Notes: a model not told the origin generated them from the letters alone. A stretch of 61,632 nt of DNA from Clostridia bacterium (GCA_017431365.1 JAFRLF010000151.1:1-61632); one strand, 5' to 3'; shown: positions 33,698 to 42,783, numbered from the stretch's first letter. Made by a program: numbers and translations.

Positions 33698-36031
33698 ATG
33701 GATACCAGCAGGCTGTGTATGTACTGCATGCAGGACAACGGCGGTGAAAGCGTCTGTCCCCATTGCGGGAAAGACGCAAACACGCCGCTCTTGCGGGGGC
33801 ATCTGGCTCCCGGTGAAATTCTGGGCGGCAGATTTTTGGTGGGACGCGCCGTAGGACAGGATGCGTCAGGTATTGTATACATTGTTTTTGACCTGCGCAA
33901 GGAGCGCACGATGCGCATCCGCGAGTATATGCCCCGCAATATCGCGTATCGCGTCGAGGGGTCCAACGAACTCAAGGCCATGCCCGGCATGGAGGATGAT
34001 TTTGCCCTCGGCCTGCAGCAGACGCGCGCCCGCGCCGAGTCCGCGGAGGATCCGGAAAAGGCGATGCCCTGCTTCGAGGAGAACGGGACGCTGTACGTTG
34101 TCCTGCGCCGCCGCAAGGCTGCCGCGGCCGCGCCTGTCGTCGCGCCGAAGGTGGAAAAACCGAGCGCTAAGCCCGCGGACGACGATGATCGCGACGAGGA
34201 CAACGAAGATGAAGACACCTCGGACGAGGAGGATGAAGACGAGGATACCTCGGACGAGGACGATGAAGAAGACGACGGCGAAGACGATGAGGACGAAGAC
34301 GACGAGGATGACGAAGAGGACGGCGGCTTTTTCCGCAACCATCTGACGGCCATCATCGCCGCGGTCGTGATCGTCGGACTGCTGGGCGGCGCGCTGTTCT
34401 ACGTGTTGAACCGCAACAGGAACGGCGATTCGACCACGCAGGTCGCCGCGAACGATGCGCAGCAGACGCAGGCTGTGTTTACGGCGCAGCCCGACGAGTC
34501 TGCGCTGCAGCCGGACGAGTCTGCCGATGTGACCCCTGTTGACCAGACCTGGCAGCTGGAGCAGGGCGGCAATACCGTCGATAACGGTCTCGGCGGCGAA
34601 GGAGCCGGTTATGACGATGGCTACGACGCCGCGGTGACGCAGTACGCCACGGCGGAACCGTTCAACACGCCGACGGCCGCGCCCATTGAAGAGCCCGTCG
34701 CCACGGTCGAGCCCGAACCGACGGAGCCCGAGCCCACCGAGCAGTTCAGGGTCGGCCCGCCGGAGACCCCGATTCCCTCCATTCAGATCGAGCGTTCGAG
34801 CGGCGAGGAAGTCATTAACCTCCTGCAGAAGCGCCTGATGCAGCTGGGCTGGCTGAATATCGACGAGCCGACAGGCACCCTCGGGCCGATGACCAAGGAC
34901 GCCATCCGCGAATTCCAGTCGACGCTGCGCAACAAGTATGGCCTGAAGATCGACACGGACGGCATTGCCGGTCCAGCGACCATTTCCTATCTGAACAGCG
35001 AGTTCGCGCCGTGGAACCCGAACAAGGCCGGCTTCCCGCCGCTGCCGGATACGCTGCCGACGCCTGCGCCGACGGCCTCTCCGACGCCGGTGCCGACCGA
35101 TACGCCCGAGCCCACGGATACGCCCGAACCCACGGCGACGCCCGCGCCCTCGCCCACGCCGTTTGCCGCTTCGCCCGAGCTGATCGCGGAGGTGCAGATG
35201 CGCCTGATCGAGCTGGGCTGGATGGACGGCACGCAGATGACCGGAGCCTATGACAACGCCACGTCCCTGGCGGTGCTGGATTTCCAGCGCTATATCAACT
35301 CGGAGTATCCGGACGCGCATCTGCCTGAGGACGGCAACGCCGACGTCAACACCGTCAATTGGCTGACCTGGACCGGCGCGCCCGAGCGCCCCGCCAGCCT
35401 GATCTACGCCGAACCGGTCGCACCGACGGACACGCCGGCGCCTGAGGTCATCTATTCCGAAAACATCGACGAGACTTCCGACGGCCAGGCTGTGGTTTGG
35501 CTGCAGCGCCGTCTGATCGAGCTCGGATGGCTCAAAGGCCTGCCCAACGGCCAGTACGACGAGAATACGCGCGCAGCGGTTTCTCATCTGCAGGAATACC
35601 TGAACACCCGGTATTCTCTGCAGCTCGATACCGCCGGCGCCGCGAACAGCGCGACCCTCAGCTATCTCAACAACGAGTACAACAACATCGTCTGTCAGAC
35701 CCCCGACGACGCGCCTGTCCTCGAGCCTGTGGCGAACGTCGAAGACAACGCGGTCTATGAGGGCGCTGATCCTGAGACTGTCATCGCCGCGAAGGTGTCG
35801 CTCATCGAGAACGGCTGGATGGCTCAGGTTCAGGGGGAGACCACCGGCGACTACGATCAGGCCATGATCGACGCGGTGGCTCTGCTGAAGTCCTATATGG
35901 CGGAGTCCTGGGACGAAGAGAACTGGGGTTCGCATGAGGGGATCGACTTTGATTACGATGGCAATTACATCGACTGGCTGACCTACAGCATCCTCATGAG
36001 CGCCGATGCTCCCGTCAGAACCGCGGGCTGA
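33698..36031 (+). CDS. Membrane protein: zinc ribbon, kinase N-lobe-like domain, acidic tract, four peptidoglycan-binding-like repeats
   Basis: The 777-residue protein starts with a zinc ribbon (C7, C10, C20, C23). Residues 42-140 look like the N-lobe of a Ser/Thr kinase: GRFLVGRAVGQDASGIVYIVFD, then RIREYMP where active kinases have a lysine (here R75). There is no C-lobe. A tract made largely of Asp and Glu (about 158-210) precedes one membrane helix (about 215-236). Outside lie proline/threonine linkers and four peptidoglycan_binding_1-like repeats (about 364-434, 493-558, 591-663 and 690-763; e.g. LQKRLMQLGWL, LQRRLIELGWL). It may link a cytoplasmic signal to the cell wall. ATG 33698 follows AAAGGCGG. 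Confidence 0.75.
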   Translation: MDTSRLCMYCMQDNGGESVCPHCGKDANTPLLRGHLAPGEILGGRFLVGRAVGQDASGIVYIVFDLRKERTMRIREYMPRNIAYRVEGSNELKAMPGMEDDFALGLQQTRARAESAEDPEKAMPCFEENGTLYVVLRRRKAAAAAPVVAPKVEKPSAKPADDDDRDEDNEDEDTSDEEDEDEDTSDEDDEEDDGEDDEDEDDEDDEEDGGFFRNHLTAIIAAVVIVGLLGGALFYVLNRNRNGDSTTQVAANDAQQTQAVFTAQPDESALQPDESADVTPVDQTWQLEQGGNTVDNGLGGEGAGYDDGYDAAVTQYATAEPFNTPTAAPIEEPVATVEPEPTEPEPTEQFRVGPPETPIPSIQIERSSGEEVINLLQKRLMQLGWLNIDEPTGTLGPMTKDAIREFQSTLRNKYGLKIDTDGIAGPATISYLNSEFAPWNPNKAGFPPLPDTLPTPAPTASPTPVPTDTPEPTDTPEPTATPAPSPTPFAASPELIAEVQMRLIELGWMDGTQMTGAYDNATSLAVLDFQRYINSEYPDAHLPEDGNADVNTVNWLTWTGAPERPASLIYAEPVAPTDTPAPEVIYSENIDETSDGQAVVWLQRRLIELGWLKGLPNGQYDENTRAAVSHLQEYLNTRYSLQLDTAGAANSATLSYLNNEYNNIVCQTPDDAPVLEPVANVEDNAVYEGADPETVIAAKVSLIENGWMAQVQGETTGDYDQAMIDAVALLKSYMAESWDEENWGSHEGIDFDYDGNYIDWLTYSILMSADAPVRTAG

Positions 36032-36058
36032 AGCAAATAAACAGGGCAGATCATTCAC

Positions 36059-36092
36059 AACCCGAACGCCCCACCCGGCGTTCGGGTTTGTT
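36059..36092 (+). terminator. Rho-independent terminator after the peptidoglycan-binding protein gene
   Basis: AACCCGAACGCC (36059-36070) pairs with GGCGTTCGGGTT (36077-36088) around CCACCC and is followed by TGTTT. Confidence 0.85.
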
Positions 36093-36117
36093 TAGAGATG
36101 AAACGGGAGGTTCGCAC

Positions 36118-37191
36118 ATGGCGTCCATCGTGGTGGGTATGTCCGGCGGCGTCGATTCAGCGGTCACCGCGCTGCTTCTGAAGCGCGAGGGGCACGACGT
36201 CACAGGCGTGTTCATGAACAACTGGGAAGAAAAGGATGACAGCGGCGTATGCACTTCGGAGCGGGATTACGCCGACATGCGCTCGGTCTGCGATCAGATC
36301 GGCATACCCTATTACTCCGTCAACTTTGCCCGGGAATACAAAGAGAGGGTGTTTTCCCACTTTCTCGAGGAGTATCGGCGCGGCCGAACGCCGAACCCCG
36401 ACGTACTCTGCAACCGTGAGATCAAATGGAGCGTGTTTTTGGACTTCGCGCTGCAGCTGGGCGCGGAAAAACTCGCCACGGGGCACTTTGCGCGGCTGGA
36501 TCAGGTCGAAGGGCGCTACAGGCTTCTGCGGGCAAAGGATGAGGCCAAGGATCAGACGTACTTCCTGTACATGATTGGTCAGCGGGCCCTGCGCTATGCC
36601 ATGTTCCCCGTAGGCGGCATGACGAAGGCCGAGATCCGCGAAATCGCGCGGCAGAACGGCCTTCCCGTATCGGAGAAAAAGGACTCGACCGGCGTCTGCT
36701 TTATCGGGGAAAGGGATTTCAAAGCCTTTCTCAAGACGTATTTGCCCGCCCAGCCCGGCGACATACGCACGCCGGAGGGGAAGCTCGTCGGCCGGCACGA
36801 CGGGCTCATGTACTATACGCTGGGACAGAGGCGGGGCCTGGGCATCGGCGGCGGCGGCGACGGACGGCGCTGGTTCGTCGTGGGAAAGGATCTGAAGAAC
36901 AACGTCCTTCTCGTCGAGCAGGGCGAGGATTCACCCCTTCTGTATTCGGAGAGCGCGGTGCTCGAGGATCTGACGTGGATATCCGGTGAATCGCCCGTCC
37001 AGGCCGGACAGAGCCTTAACTGCATGGCGCGCTTCCGGCACCGTCAGCCGCTGCAGGAAGTGACGATCACGCCGATCGAAGGCGGCTTCATGAAGGTCGA
37101 TTTTGCCGTGCCGCAGCGGGCGATCACGCCGGGGCAGTCCGCCGTGTTCTATCTGGGTGAGGAATGTCTGGGCGGCGGCATCATCGCCTGA
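36118..37191 (+). CDS. mnmA: tRNA-specific 2-thiouridylase MnmA
   Basis: The 357-residue protein is MnmA (TrmU), which puts sulfur on position 2 of the wobble uridine in tRNAs for Lys, Glu and Gln. It has the PP-loop VVGMSGGVDSAV at the start, catalytic cysteines in TPNPDVLCNREIK and STGVCFIGERDF, and the GHFARLD and YTLGQRRGLGIGG segments. ATG 36118 has GGGAGG upstream. The other wobble-uridine enzyme in this window, MnmE, is encoded about 27 kb away. Confidence 0.96.
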   Translation: MASIVVGMSGGVDSAVTALLLKREGHDVTGVFMNNWEEKDDSGVCTSERDYADMRSVCDQIGIPYYSVNFAREYKERVFSHFLEEYRRGRTPNPDVLCNREIKWSVFLDFALQLGAEKLATGHFARLDQVEGRYRLLRAKDEAKDQTYFLYMIGQRALRYAMFPVGGMTKAEIREIARQNGLPVSEKKDSTGVCFIGERDFKAFLKTYLPAQPGDIRTPEGKLVGRHDGLMYYTLGQRRGLGIGGGGDGRRWFVVGKDLKNNVLLVEQGEDSPLLYSESAVLEDLTWISGESPVQAGQSLNCMARFRHRQPLQEVTITPIEGGFMKVDFAVPQRAITPGQSAVFYLGEECLGGGIIA

Positions 37192-37248
37192 ATAAGTGGG
37201 TCATTAACCTTTAAAAGGTCAAAGTCAGACAAAATACGAGGGTAGATC

Positions 37249-38493
37249 ATGAACCGAAGAAACGCCGTAACGAGAACCCGTCATGACAGCAACGGATATA
37301 TCCCCGTAGCGGACGGGTTCAGGGTGCTCTGCGTGCTGCTTGTGGGCTGGTTTCACATCTGGCAGCAGAGCTGGCTGACGCCCGAAATCACGCTGTGGAA
37401 GCTGCATATCAACCTCCTGCCGCTCGTCCGGACGGGATACCTGATGGTGGATATGATGCTTCTGCTGTCGGGGTTTCTGCTGTTTATCCCCTACGCAAAG
37501 TGCCTGGTCGAAGGCGCGCCGATGCCGGACGTCACGACGTTTTACAAAAAGAGGGCGGCGCGCATCGTGCCAAGCTATTACCTCTGTCTGGTGATCATGC
37601 TGATCTTTCACGTGATACCGGCCGGAGGATACCCGTCTTTCCGCTACGCTTTTCTGGACATCGCGAGCCATCTCACCTTTACGCACACCTTATTATATGA
37701 AGGCTATATCGGAACGAAGCTCAACGGCGTACTCTGGACGTTGGCTGTCGAGGCGCAGTTTTACCTGATCGCGCCTCTGATCGGCCGCGCCTTTGTCAAA
37801 AAACCGCTGATCACCTATCTGACCATGACAGCCGTCGCGTGGATCTATCGTTTCGTTTACGTCTCGGGCCTGTCCGATACCGCGCTGACGTTTAACCGTC
37901 TCCCTGCCATGCTCGACGTGTATGCGAACGGCATGCTCGCGGCATGGGTGTTCGTTTTACTCAAAAGGCGCGTCAAAATGAACGCCCTGACTTACCTGGC
38001 GTCCGCGGCGCTCCTGATCCTCTCCGCGGCAGGCGTCTGGTACATTGCCCGTGCGCAGGCGACGCGATATGACGGCGAGGTGATACGCGCGGGGCAGATG
38101 CTGTTCCGGTATCCGCTCACGGTCTGCGGCGCCGTTTTTCTCGTCTCAGGCAGCCAGGCGCCACGTTTTATTCAGCTTTTGATGGGCAACAGGGTGACGC
38201 GATTCCTTTCAGGCGTGAGTTACAACTTTTATATTTGGCATTCGATCATAGCCCTGCGCCTGCGCGAATGGCATATCCCGCCATATTCGAGCGACATGCC
38301 GCAGAAGGCGGGTGAAAGGCCTTGGATGACGCAATACACGTGGCTTTGCTTCTTTGCGGCGCTGGTATTTGCCACATTCGTGACCTACCTCTGGGAAAAG
38401 CCCTGCGCGCGGAGGATCCTGCAGGGGAGCTGGAGAAAAGGCAAGCATAACAAAAAGCATCGCGCTCTATGGAAGATGAAACGCTCTGTGTGA
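37249..38493 (+). CDS. Acyltransferase family 3 membrane protein (OafA/YrhL type)
   Basis: The 414-residue protein has about ten membrane segments and family features: YIPVADGFRVLCVLLVGWFHIW with the conserved histidine, KKRAARIVPSYYLCL, and NGVLWTLAVEAQFYLIAP. Such enzymes transfer acyl groups to extracellular sugars, for example on peptidoglycan, polysaccharides or antibiotics. It starts at ATG 37249 after GAGGG. It is the last rightward gene before a convergent terminator. Its acceptor is unknown. Confidence 0.88.
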   Translation: MNRRNAVTRTRHDSNGYIPVADGFRVLCVLLVGWFHIWQQSWLTPEITLWKLHINLLPLVRTGYLMVDMMLLLSGFLLFIPYAKCLVEGAPMPDVTTFYKKRAARIVPSYYLCLVIMLIFHVIPAGGYPSFRYAFLDIASHLTFTHTLLYEGYIGTKLNGVLWTLAVEAQFYLIAPLIGRAFVKKPLITYLTMTAVAWIYRFVYVSGLSDTALTFNRLPAMLDVYANGMLAAWVFVLLKRRVKMNALTYLASAALLILSAAGVWYIARAQATRYDGEVIRAGQMLFRYPLTVCGAVFLVSGSQAPRFIQLLMGNRVTRFLSGVSYNFYIWHSIIALRLREWHIPPYSSDMPQKAGERPWMTQYTWLCFFAALVFATFVTYLWEKPCARRILQGSWRKGKHNKKHRALWKMKRSV

Positions 38494-38514
38494 CCGATCA
38501 CACAGAGCGCTTTA
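38482..38514. terminator. Bidirectional terminator between the acyltransferase gene and rlmH
   Basis: CGCTCTGTGTG (38482-38492) pairs perfectly with CACACAGAGCG (38499-38509) around a 6-base loop, with CTTT on the right. It overlaps the acyltransferase stop codon and separates convergent genes. Confidence 0.8.
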
Positions 38515-38994
38515 TCATTTATGGTACCGCTCATTTGCGTTGATTTTGAATCCTCTGTACAGCTGCTCGAGAAGGATGAGCCGCATGAGCTGATGGGGGA
38601 ATGTCATCTGTGAGAAAGAGAGTTTTTCGTCCGCGCGGGAGATGACGTTATTTCCCAGCCCCAACGATCCGCCGATGACGAGCACGAGACGCTTTCCGTC
38701 CATGGACCATGACTGCAGCTTCTGCGCAAGCTGAGTCGACGAATAACTCTTCCCGTCTATGCACAAGGCGACGACGCGGTCTCCCGGCCTGATCTGCGTC
38801 AGAATGCCTTCGCCCTCCCGTGCCTTGACCTGGTCGATGCCGGCCGCTGAGAGCGTCTGCGGCTCCGGCTGATCCGGTATCTCTTTGATATCAAGCTGGC
38901 AGTAGCGGCCGAGCCGTTTGACATACTCGGCGCATCCTTCGCGCGCCCATGATTCCTTGAGCTTGCCAACGCCGATGATCAATATTGGCAACAT
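38515..38994 (-). CDS. rlmH: 23S rRNA (pseudouridine-1915-N3)-methyltransferase RlmH
   Basis: The 159-residue protein is a full-length SPOUT methyltransferase of the RlmH family. It has the knot signature FVIGGSLG-like segment (LVIGGSLGLGNNV), SFSQMTFPHQLMRLILLEQLYRGFKI, and the usual YHK end. It methylates pseudouridine 1915 of 23S rRNA after subunit joining. It is the last gene of a leftward operon that also has a WalJ-type protein, matching its usual origin-proximal setting in Bacillota. Confidence 0.95.
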   Translation of the reverse strand: MLPILIIGVGKLKESWAREGCAEYVKRLGRYCQLDIKEIPDQPEPQTLSAAGIDQVKAREGEGILTQIRPGDRVVALCIDGKSYSSTQLAQKLQSWSMDGKRLVLVIGGSLGLGNNVISRADEKLSFSQMTFPHQLMRLILLEQLYRGFKINANERYHK

Positions 38995-39007
38995 GACAAT
39001 TCACCGC

Positions 39008-40000
39008 CTAAAACCGACAGATTGAAATAAAGCTTTCCGCGCAGGAGCTCAATACGGTCAGTATCGCCACAGTGAGGATCAGCACTTCCGAAGCGGACAT
39101 GGCTTCCGGACGTTCAACCTTGAGAAATCCGGGCCACGTGCCTCTCTTTCGCCCGATGAGCCTGTCTATAAAGAGGAGTAACGCCAAAAGTGCCCCTGAA
39201 AAGGCAAACGAGGCCAGGTAACTCGGCAGACGTCCTTCCTGTACGACGGCGTAAAGCAGACTCGTCGTCTCAAAGGACCCGTTGGCGGCGTCGAGCGCGA
39301 TCATGAGGACGCCGTAAAACACATGGCTCATCATGCCACAGAAAACGGACCCCGAGTACATTGTCACAAGTCCTGTGGTCAAACCAATGATCAGGTGAAC
39401 GGGAAACTCCTGCACAGAACCGTGAAAGGCCGCGTAAAAGAGCGTTATCGCAAAGAGCGCGCGTTCGCCGCCGCGGCGTTCCCAACCGGCGAACAGGCCG
39501 CCGTGGAACATCATTTCCAGGCATATGCCCGAAAGGCAGCCGTCCAGGACGAGCCAGAGGATCAACTGGCTGAAATTGACCGGAGCTCTGACGGCATAGG
39601 AGACCTCTGCGCCCAGCGTCTGCAGGAGTAATGTCCATAGCACCGTCATCGTCCTCGAAAGGGGAACGAGCGCCATGCCGATGATGCCCGCGTAGACGGA
39701 CGCGGCGAGGTTCGGCCTTTTGAGGCGGAGCGACGCGCCGACGCCTTCGTGCGATCGCGCGTACAAGAGCGGCGGCAGCAGCATGACGAGGATCCGGTAA
39801 AGGGCATCTGCGATCAGCGTCAGTCGGTATTTTGAGGAGCGAATGCCGAGCGTTTTAAGTATGTTCGCGATAGGGTCGATCAACTTGGGAGCTATTATGC
39901 CGCACGCCGCGCAGAGCAGCATCCAGCTAACTGTGACGAATATCGTCGGACGGCGGAACCATACTTTGTAGGACTGTGGATCAAAATCTGAGGATTGCAT
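39008..40000 (-). CDS. CPBP-like (CAAX protease/bacteriocin-processing) membrane protein with a degenerate active site
   Basis: The 330-residue protein has about eight membrane helices and the general pattern of the CPBP (Abi) family of intramembrane metalloproteases. The motifs are weakened. The EExxxR motif appears as LEMMFH (first Glu and Arg replaced), the FxxxH motif is YAAFH, and the third is MSHVFYG. Protease activity is therefore doubtful, though a role in membrane protein handling is possible. It starts at ATG 40000 after GAAAGGA and lies between walJ and rlmH, where Bacillus subtilis has htrC. Confidence 0.6.
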   Translation of the reverse strand: MQSSDFDPQSYKVWFRRPTIFVTVSWMLLCAACGIIAPKLIDPIANILKTLGIRSSKYRLTLIADALYRILVMLLPPLLYARSHEGVGASLRLKRPNLAASVYAGIIGMALVPLSRTMTVLWTLLLQTLGAEVSYAVRAPVNFSQLILWLVLDGCLSGICLEMMFHGGLFAGWERRGGERALFAITLFYAAFHGSVQEFPVHLIIGLTTGLVTMYSGSVFCGMMSHVFYGVLMIALDAANGSFETTSLLYAVVQEGRLPSYLASFAFSGALLALLLFIDRLIGRKRGTWPGFLKVERPEAMSASEVLILTVAILTVLSSCAESFISICRF

Positions 40001-40031
40001 ATGTTCCTTTCTGATTTTTGCCTGTTATTGG

Positions 40032-40841
40032 TTAATCCGTTTCGATGACGTGCAAAGCGCCGTGGCCGTCGCGTGGGGCGAGCGTGATGTGCGGGCGACC
40101 TTCCGCTTCAGGATCATAGCCGGCCTCCCTGAGACGGGCGATCACGCTCTGGTAGGCCAGCTCGGGGAAATTGTTCTCCTTGCTTAAATGACCGAGGATC
40201 AGCGACTGAACGCCTCTGTTTGCGAGCTCGAGAGCGGCCTGAGCGGCGTCGTCGTTTGAAAGATGCCCCTTCGTACCCTGTATGCGCCTCTTCAGCTCAT
40301 ACGTATAGGAGCCCGCTGAAAGCATCGCCGAATCATAGTTGGATTCGAGCAGGACAGAACTGGTCTGCGATACGACTTCGAGCCAGCTTTTGCGTATACA
40401 GCCGATATCGGTCGCCACGGCGACTGAGGCGCGGCGGCATCTGACGACATAGCCGCACGGTTCGTTGGCGTCATGAGGGATTGGGAAGGGTGATATGGAG
40501 AGCTCTCCGATATAAAAATCCTGCTCTGGGTCAATCTCGATGTGATTATAAGGCGAGATATTGCCTATTTTGGTGCTCATGCCTCGCCAAGTACCCGGCG
40601 TGGCGTAGACTGGGAGCCCATATTTCCTTGAAAGCACCCCGACCCCCGAGATGTGATCGCTGTGCTCGTGCGTTACGAGCAGAGCCTTGATATCATGGAT
40701 GTCAACACCTATGGCTTCGAGTTCCTTCACAGTGCGCGAAGCGGATACGCCGGCGTCTATCAGGATTTTGTCTTTCTCCGTTCCGATGAATAAACAATTG
40801 CCGGACGAACCGGAGAACAGGGTACAGAATAGCATTTGCAT
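40032..40841 (-). CDS. MBL-fold metallohydrolase, WalJ (YycJ) type
   Basis: The 269-residue protein is a metallo-beta-lactamase-fold enzyme with THEHSDH (the HxHxDH metal site), IPHDANEPCGYVV, ATDIG, and a late GHLSKENN with the final histidine. The whole-protein pattern, starting LFSGSSGNCLFIG, is that of WalJ/YycJ, which in Bacillus and Streptococcus belongs to the walRK locus and is linked to coordination of division and replication. The walR and walK genes are not in this window. A RlmH gene lies two genes downstream, as in Bacillus. Confidence 0.88.
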   Translation of the reverse strand: MQMLFCTLFSGSSGNCLFIGTEKDKILIDAGVSASRTVKELEAIGVDIHDIKALLVTHEHSDHISGVGVLSRKYGLPVYATPGTWRGMSTKIGNISPYNHIEIDPEQDFYIGELSISPFPIPHDANEPCGYVVRCRRASVAVATDIGCIRKSWLEVVSQTSSVLLESNYDSAMLSAGSYTYELKRRIQGTKGHLSNDDAAQAALELANRGVQSLILGHLSKENNFPELAYQSVIARLREAGYDPEAEGRPHITLAPRDGHGALHVIETD

Positions 40842-40864
40842 TGCGTGGGATCGATCCTTTTTTA

Positions 40865-41749
40865 TTATTCTTCGCTCACGCCAGTGAGATCGAACGCGGG
40901 GACGTATTTTTCAGACGCCGAGTCGAGTTCCTGGACATAGCCGTTTTCCATTCCAAGATCAAACAGATGATCTACAACAGTGTCGTATTCCTCCTGTGTG
41001 ATGCGCCTGTTGATGTCGCTGGTATCGAGCGCCGCGCCGAAAGGAATGTATTGGGCCATGAGGGAGATATATGTTCCTTCGGGGAGATTGTCATGGATCC
41101 AGTCAAGGATCCTGATGGAATCGTCCGTATGACCGGGCAGGATCAGATGGCGGATGAGTATCCCCCGCAGCATGACCCCCTCATCGTCAAAGAGAGGCTC
41201 GCCCACCTGTCTGGCCATTTCGAGAATGGCCTTTTTTGCGATTTCGGGATAGTCGGGCGCTTTGGCAAGCCGACGGCTGAGCTCCGGGCTGAAGAATTTG
41301 AAATCAGGCATATAGACGCTGATATGCCCCTCCAGCTGCGAAAGAGTTTCCATTGATTCATAGCCCGAGCAGTTCCAGACGACAGGCACCGGGAGCGGTT
41401 TTTCAAGCGTATTGAGGATCTGCGGTACAAAATGCGTGCCGGTGACGAGATTGATGTTGTGGGCTTCCTCATCATAGACGAGACGATCCATGATTTTCCT
41501 CAACGATGAAACACTCACCGGCTGGCCGAAGCCATCGTGACTGATCGGCGCGTTTTGACAAAATATGCATTTCAGCGGACATCCGCTGAAGAAAATCGCT
41601 CCCGAACCCCGCGATCCACTGATACAGGGCTCCTCGTCAAAGTGAAGAGCGGCGCGCGCGACAACGGCCTGATCGCCCATGCCGCAGACGCCAGTTTTGT
41701 CTTCGGATCGGTCGACGCCGCAGTTCCTGGGACAGAGATGACATTTCAT
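40865..41749 (-). CDS. Radical SAM protein of the PflA-like (COG1313) group
   Basis: The 294-residue protein begins MKCHLCPRNCGVDR, a cysteine motif typical of this group. It then has the radical SAM cluster site GCPLKCIFCQNAPIS, corresponding to CxxxCxxC. It resembles putative pyruvate-formate-lyase activating enzymes, which generate a 5'-deoxyadenosyl radical. No glycyl radical enzyme is encoded nearby, so the target is unknown. ATG 41749 lies two bases after the stop codon of the metallophosphoesterase gene. A longer frame upstream only overlaps that gene. Confidence 0.88.
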   Translation of the reverse strand: MKCHLCPRNCGVDRSEDKTGVCGMGDQAVVARAALHFDEEPCISGSRGSGAIFFSGCPLKCIFCQNAPISHDGFGQPVSVSSLRKIMDRLVYDEEAHNINLVTGTHFVPQILNTLEKPLPVPVVWNCSGYESMETLSQLEGHISVYMPDFKFFSPELSRRLAKAPDYPEIAKKAILEMARQVGEPLFDDEGVMLRGILIRHLILPGHTDDSIRILDWIHDNLPEGTYISLMAQYIPFGAALDTSDINRRITQEEYDTVVDHLFDLGMENGYVQELDSASEKYVPAFDLTGVSEE

Positions 41750-41751
41750 TG

Positions 41752-42708
41752 TTATTGCTCCATTTGAGAGTATTGTTTTCTTACCAGTGTTAGTACGTGC
41801 ACCTGAGGCTGCGTGCCAAATCTCAGCGAAGGCCAGTTCGTGTTCAGCCCTTCGCTGATCAGCAAAAGGGCGTTGCCTTCCCTGTGCCAACCGGCGCTGA
41901 AACGTTTTGTATCTGATAAAGGATTGAGCAGTTCCTCGCCCGCCAATCTGTATTTGCCGCCGAGCGTATGACCTGAAAGAATGACATCCACGCAATTCCC
42001 GCCCGACTGGTCAAGAAGCACGGGTACTGAATCCGGCGTATGAGTCAGCACGAGGACACAGTCGTCCTCTTTTAAGCCGTCAAGCAATCCGTTCAATGAC
42101 TGAGCCCCCGTATGCCAGTCGTCGAGACCTGTAATAATAAGGCGATGACGTCCCGGAACCGGCAGTGAAACGCTCTCGTTGACGAGCAGATGCACGCCAT
42201 AGTCATATGCAATATCGGAAAGGGCTTCCAAGTCGTAGCGGGAGAGATCGTTATCCTGATCGCCGACGACGGCGAACACGCCGTACGGCGCGGAGAACGC
42301 ACCGAGAGACTCAAACAACCTCTTTCGAAGATCGAGCATTCGAAGGTTGTAATCGGCGTTTGTCCTTCGATTCAGCGCCTGACCGATGAAGTCATATCCG
42401 GTGTAATCGCCGCCGAGAACGAGAACCTGCGGATGGATCTCCTCAAGACTGTTCAGGAGAGTCTGCACGCGGGAGAGTGAAGACGATGAAGAGAGTTTCA
42501 GATCGCTCATATAGACGACAGTGAATCCAGCAAGTTCGTCTGAAAGATCTGCGACTGGGATTTCCGTACGCAGTACGCGAACGACATTTGCGTTTACGGT
42601 CATGTAGAGAAGCAGGGCAGCGCAAAGCAGAAGGATGCAAAAAAGGATGCGCCATTTATGATGGACTCCTGGACGGGACTTTCGCTCCGACATAAGTAAC
42701 AATCGCAT
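41752..42708 (-). CDS. Membrane-anchored calcineurin-like metallophosphoesterase with substituted metal ligands
   Basis: The 318-residue protein has one N-terminal membrane helix (about 20-38) and a metallophosphoesterase domain. Several conserved ligands are changed. SDLH is SDLK (68-71). GGDYTG is kept (99-104). GNHD is GDQD (149-152). THTPD is kept (222-226). GHTH is GHTL (246-249). Two-metal hydrolysis is therefore doubtful, and it may be a pseudoenzyme or bind other metals. The start is unclear: ATG 42708 sits directly against AAGGGG, TTG 42702 has ideal spacing, and ATG 42693 is also possible. Two parS sites lie just upstream. Confidence 0.75.
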   Translation of the reverse strand: MRLLLMSERKSRPGVHHKWRILFCILLLCAALLLYMTVNANVVRVLRTEIPVADLSDELAGFTVVYMSDLKLSSSSSLSRVQTLLNSLEEIHPQVLVLGGDYTGYDFIGQALNRRTNADYNLRMLDLRKRLFESLGAFSAPYGVFAVVGDQDNDLSRYDLEALSDIAYDYGVHLLVNESVSLPVPGRHRLIITGLDDWHTGAQSLNGLLDGLKEDDCVLVLTHTPDSVPVLLDQSGGNCVDVILSGHTLGGKYRLAGEELLNPLSDTKRFSAGWHREGNALLLISEGLNTNWPSLRFGTQPQVHVLTLVRKQYSQMEQ

Positions 42709-42724
42709 CCCCTTATATCATATT

Positions 42725-42740
42725 TGTTTCACGTGAAACA
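42725..42740. other. parS site 1 (ParB/Spo0J binding site)
   Basis: TGTTTCACGTGAAACA is a perfect 16-base palindrome and matches the Bacillus subtilis parS consensus exactly. ParB loads here and spreads to organise the origin region. Confidence 0.9.
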
Positions 42741-42783
42741 GTGTGACAGAAATTGCACTCGCGGATCGTCATTCGCCGGAAGG

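Noticed and set aside
35038-35160. Short tandem-looking repeats that could suggest a repeat array
   Set aside because: They are codons for a proline/threonine linker inside a gene; spacing is irregular and there are no unique spacers, so this is not CRISPR.
33866-36058. A 730-codon open frame, and a serine-rich frame at 33667-34356, on the minus strand
   Set aside because: Both are mirror images of the peptidoglycan-binding protein gene; the serine run is the complement of the Asp/Glu codons.
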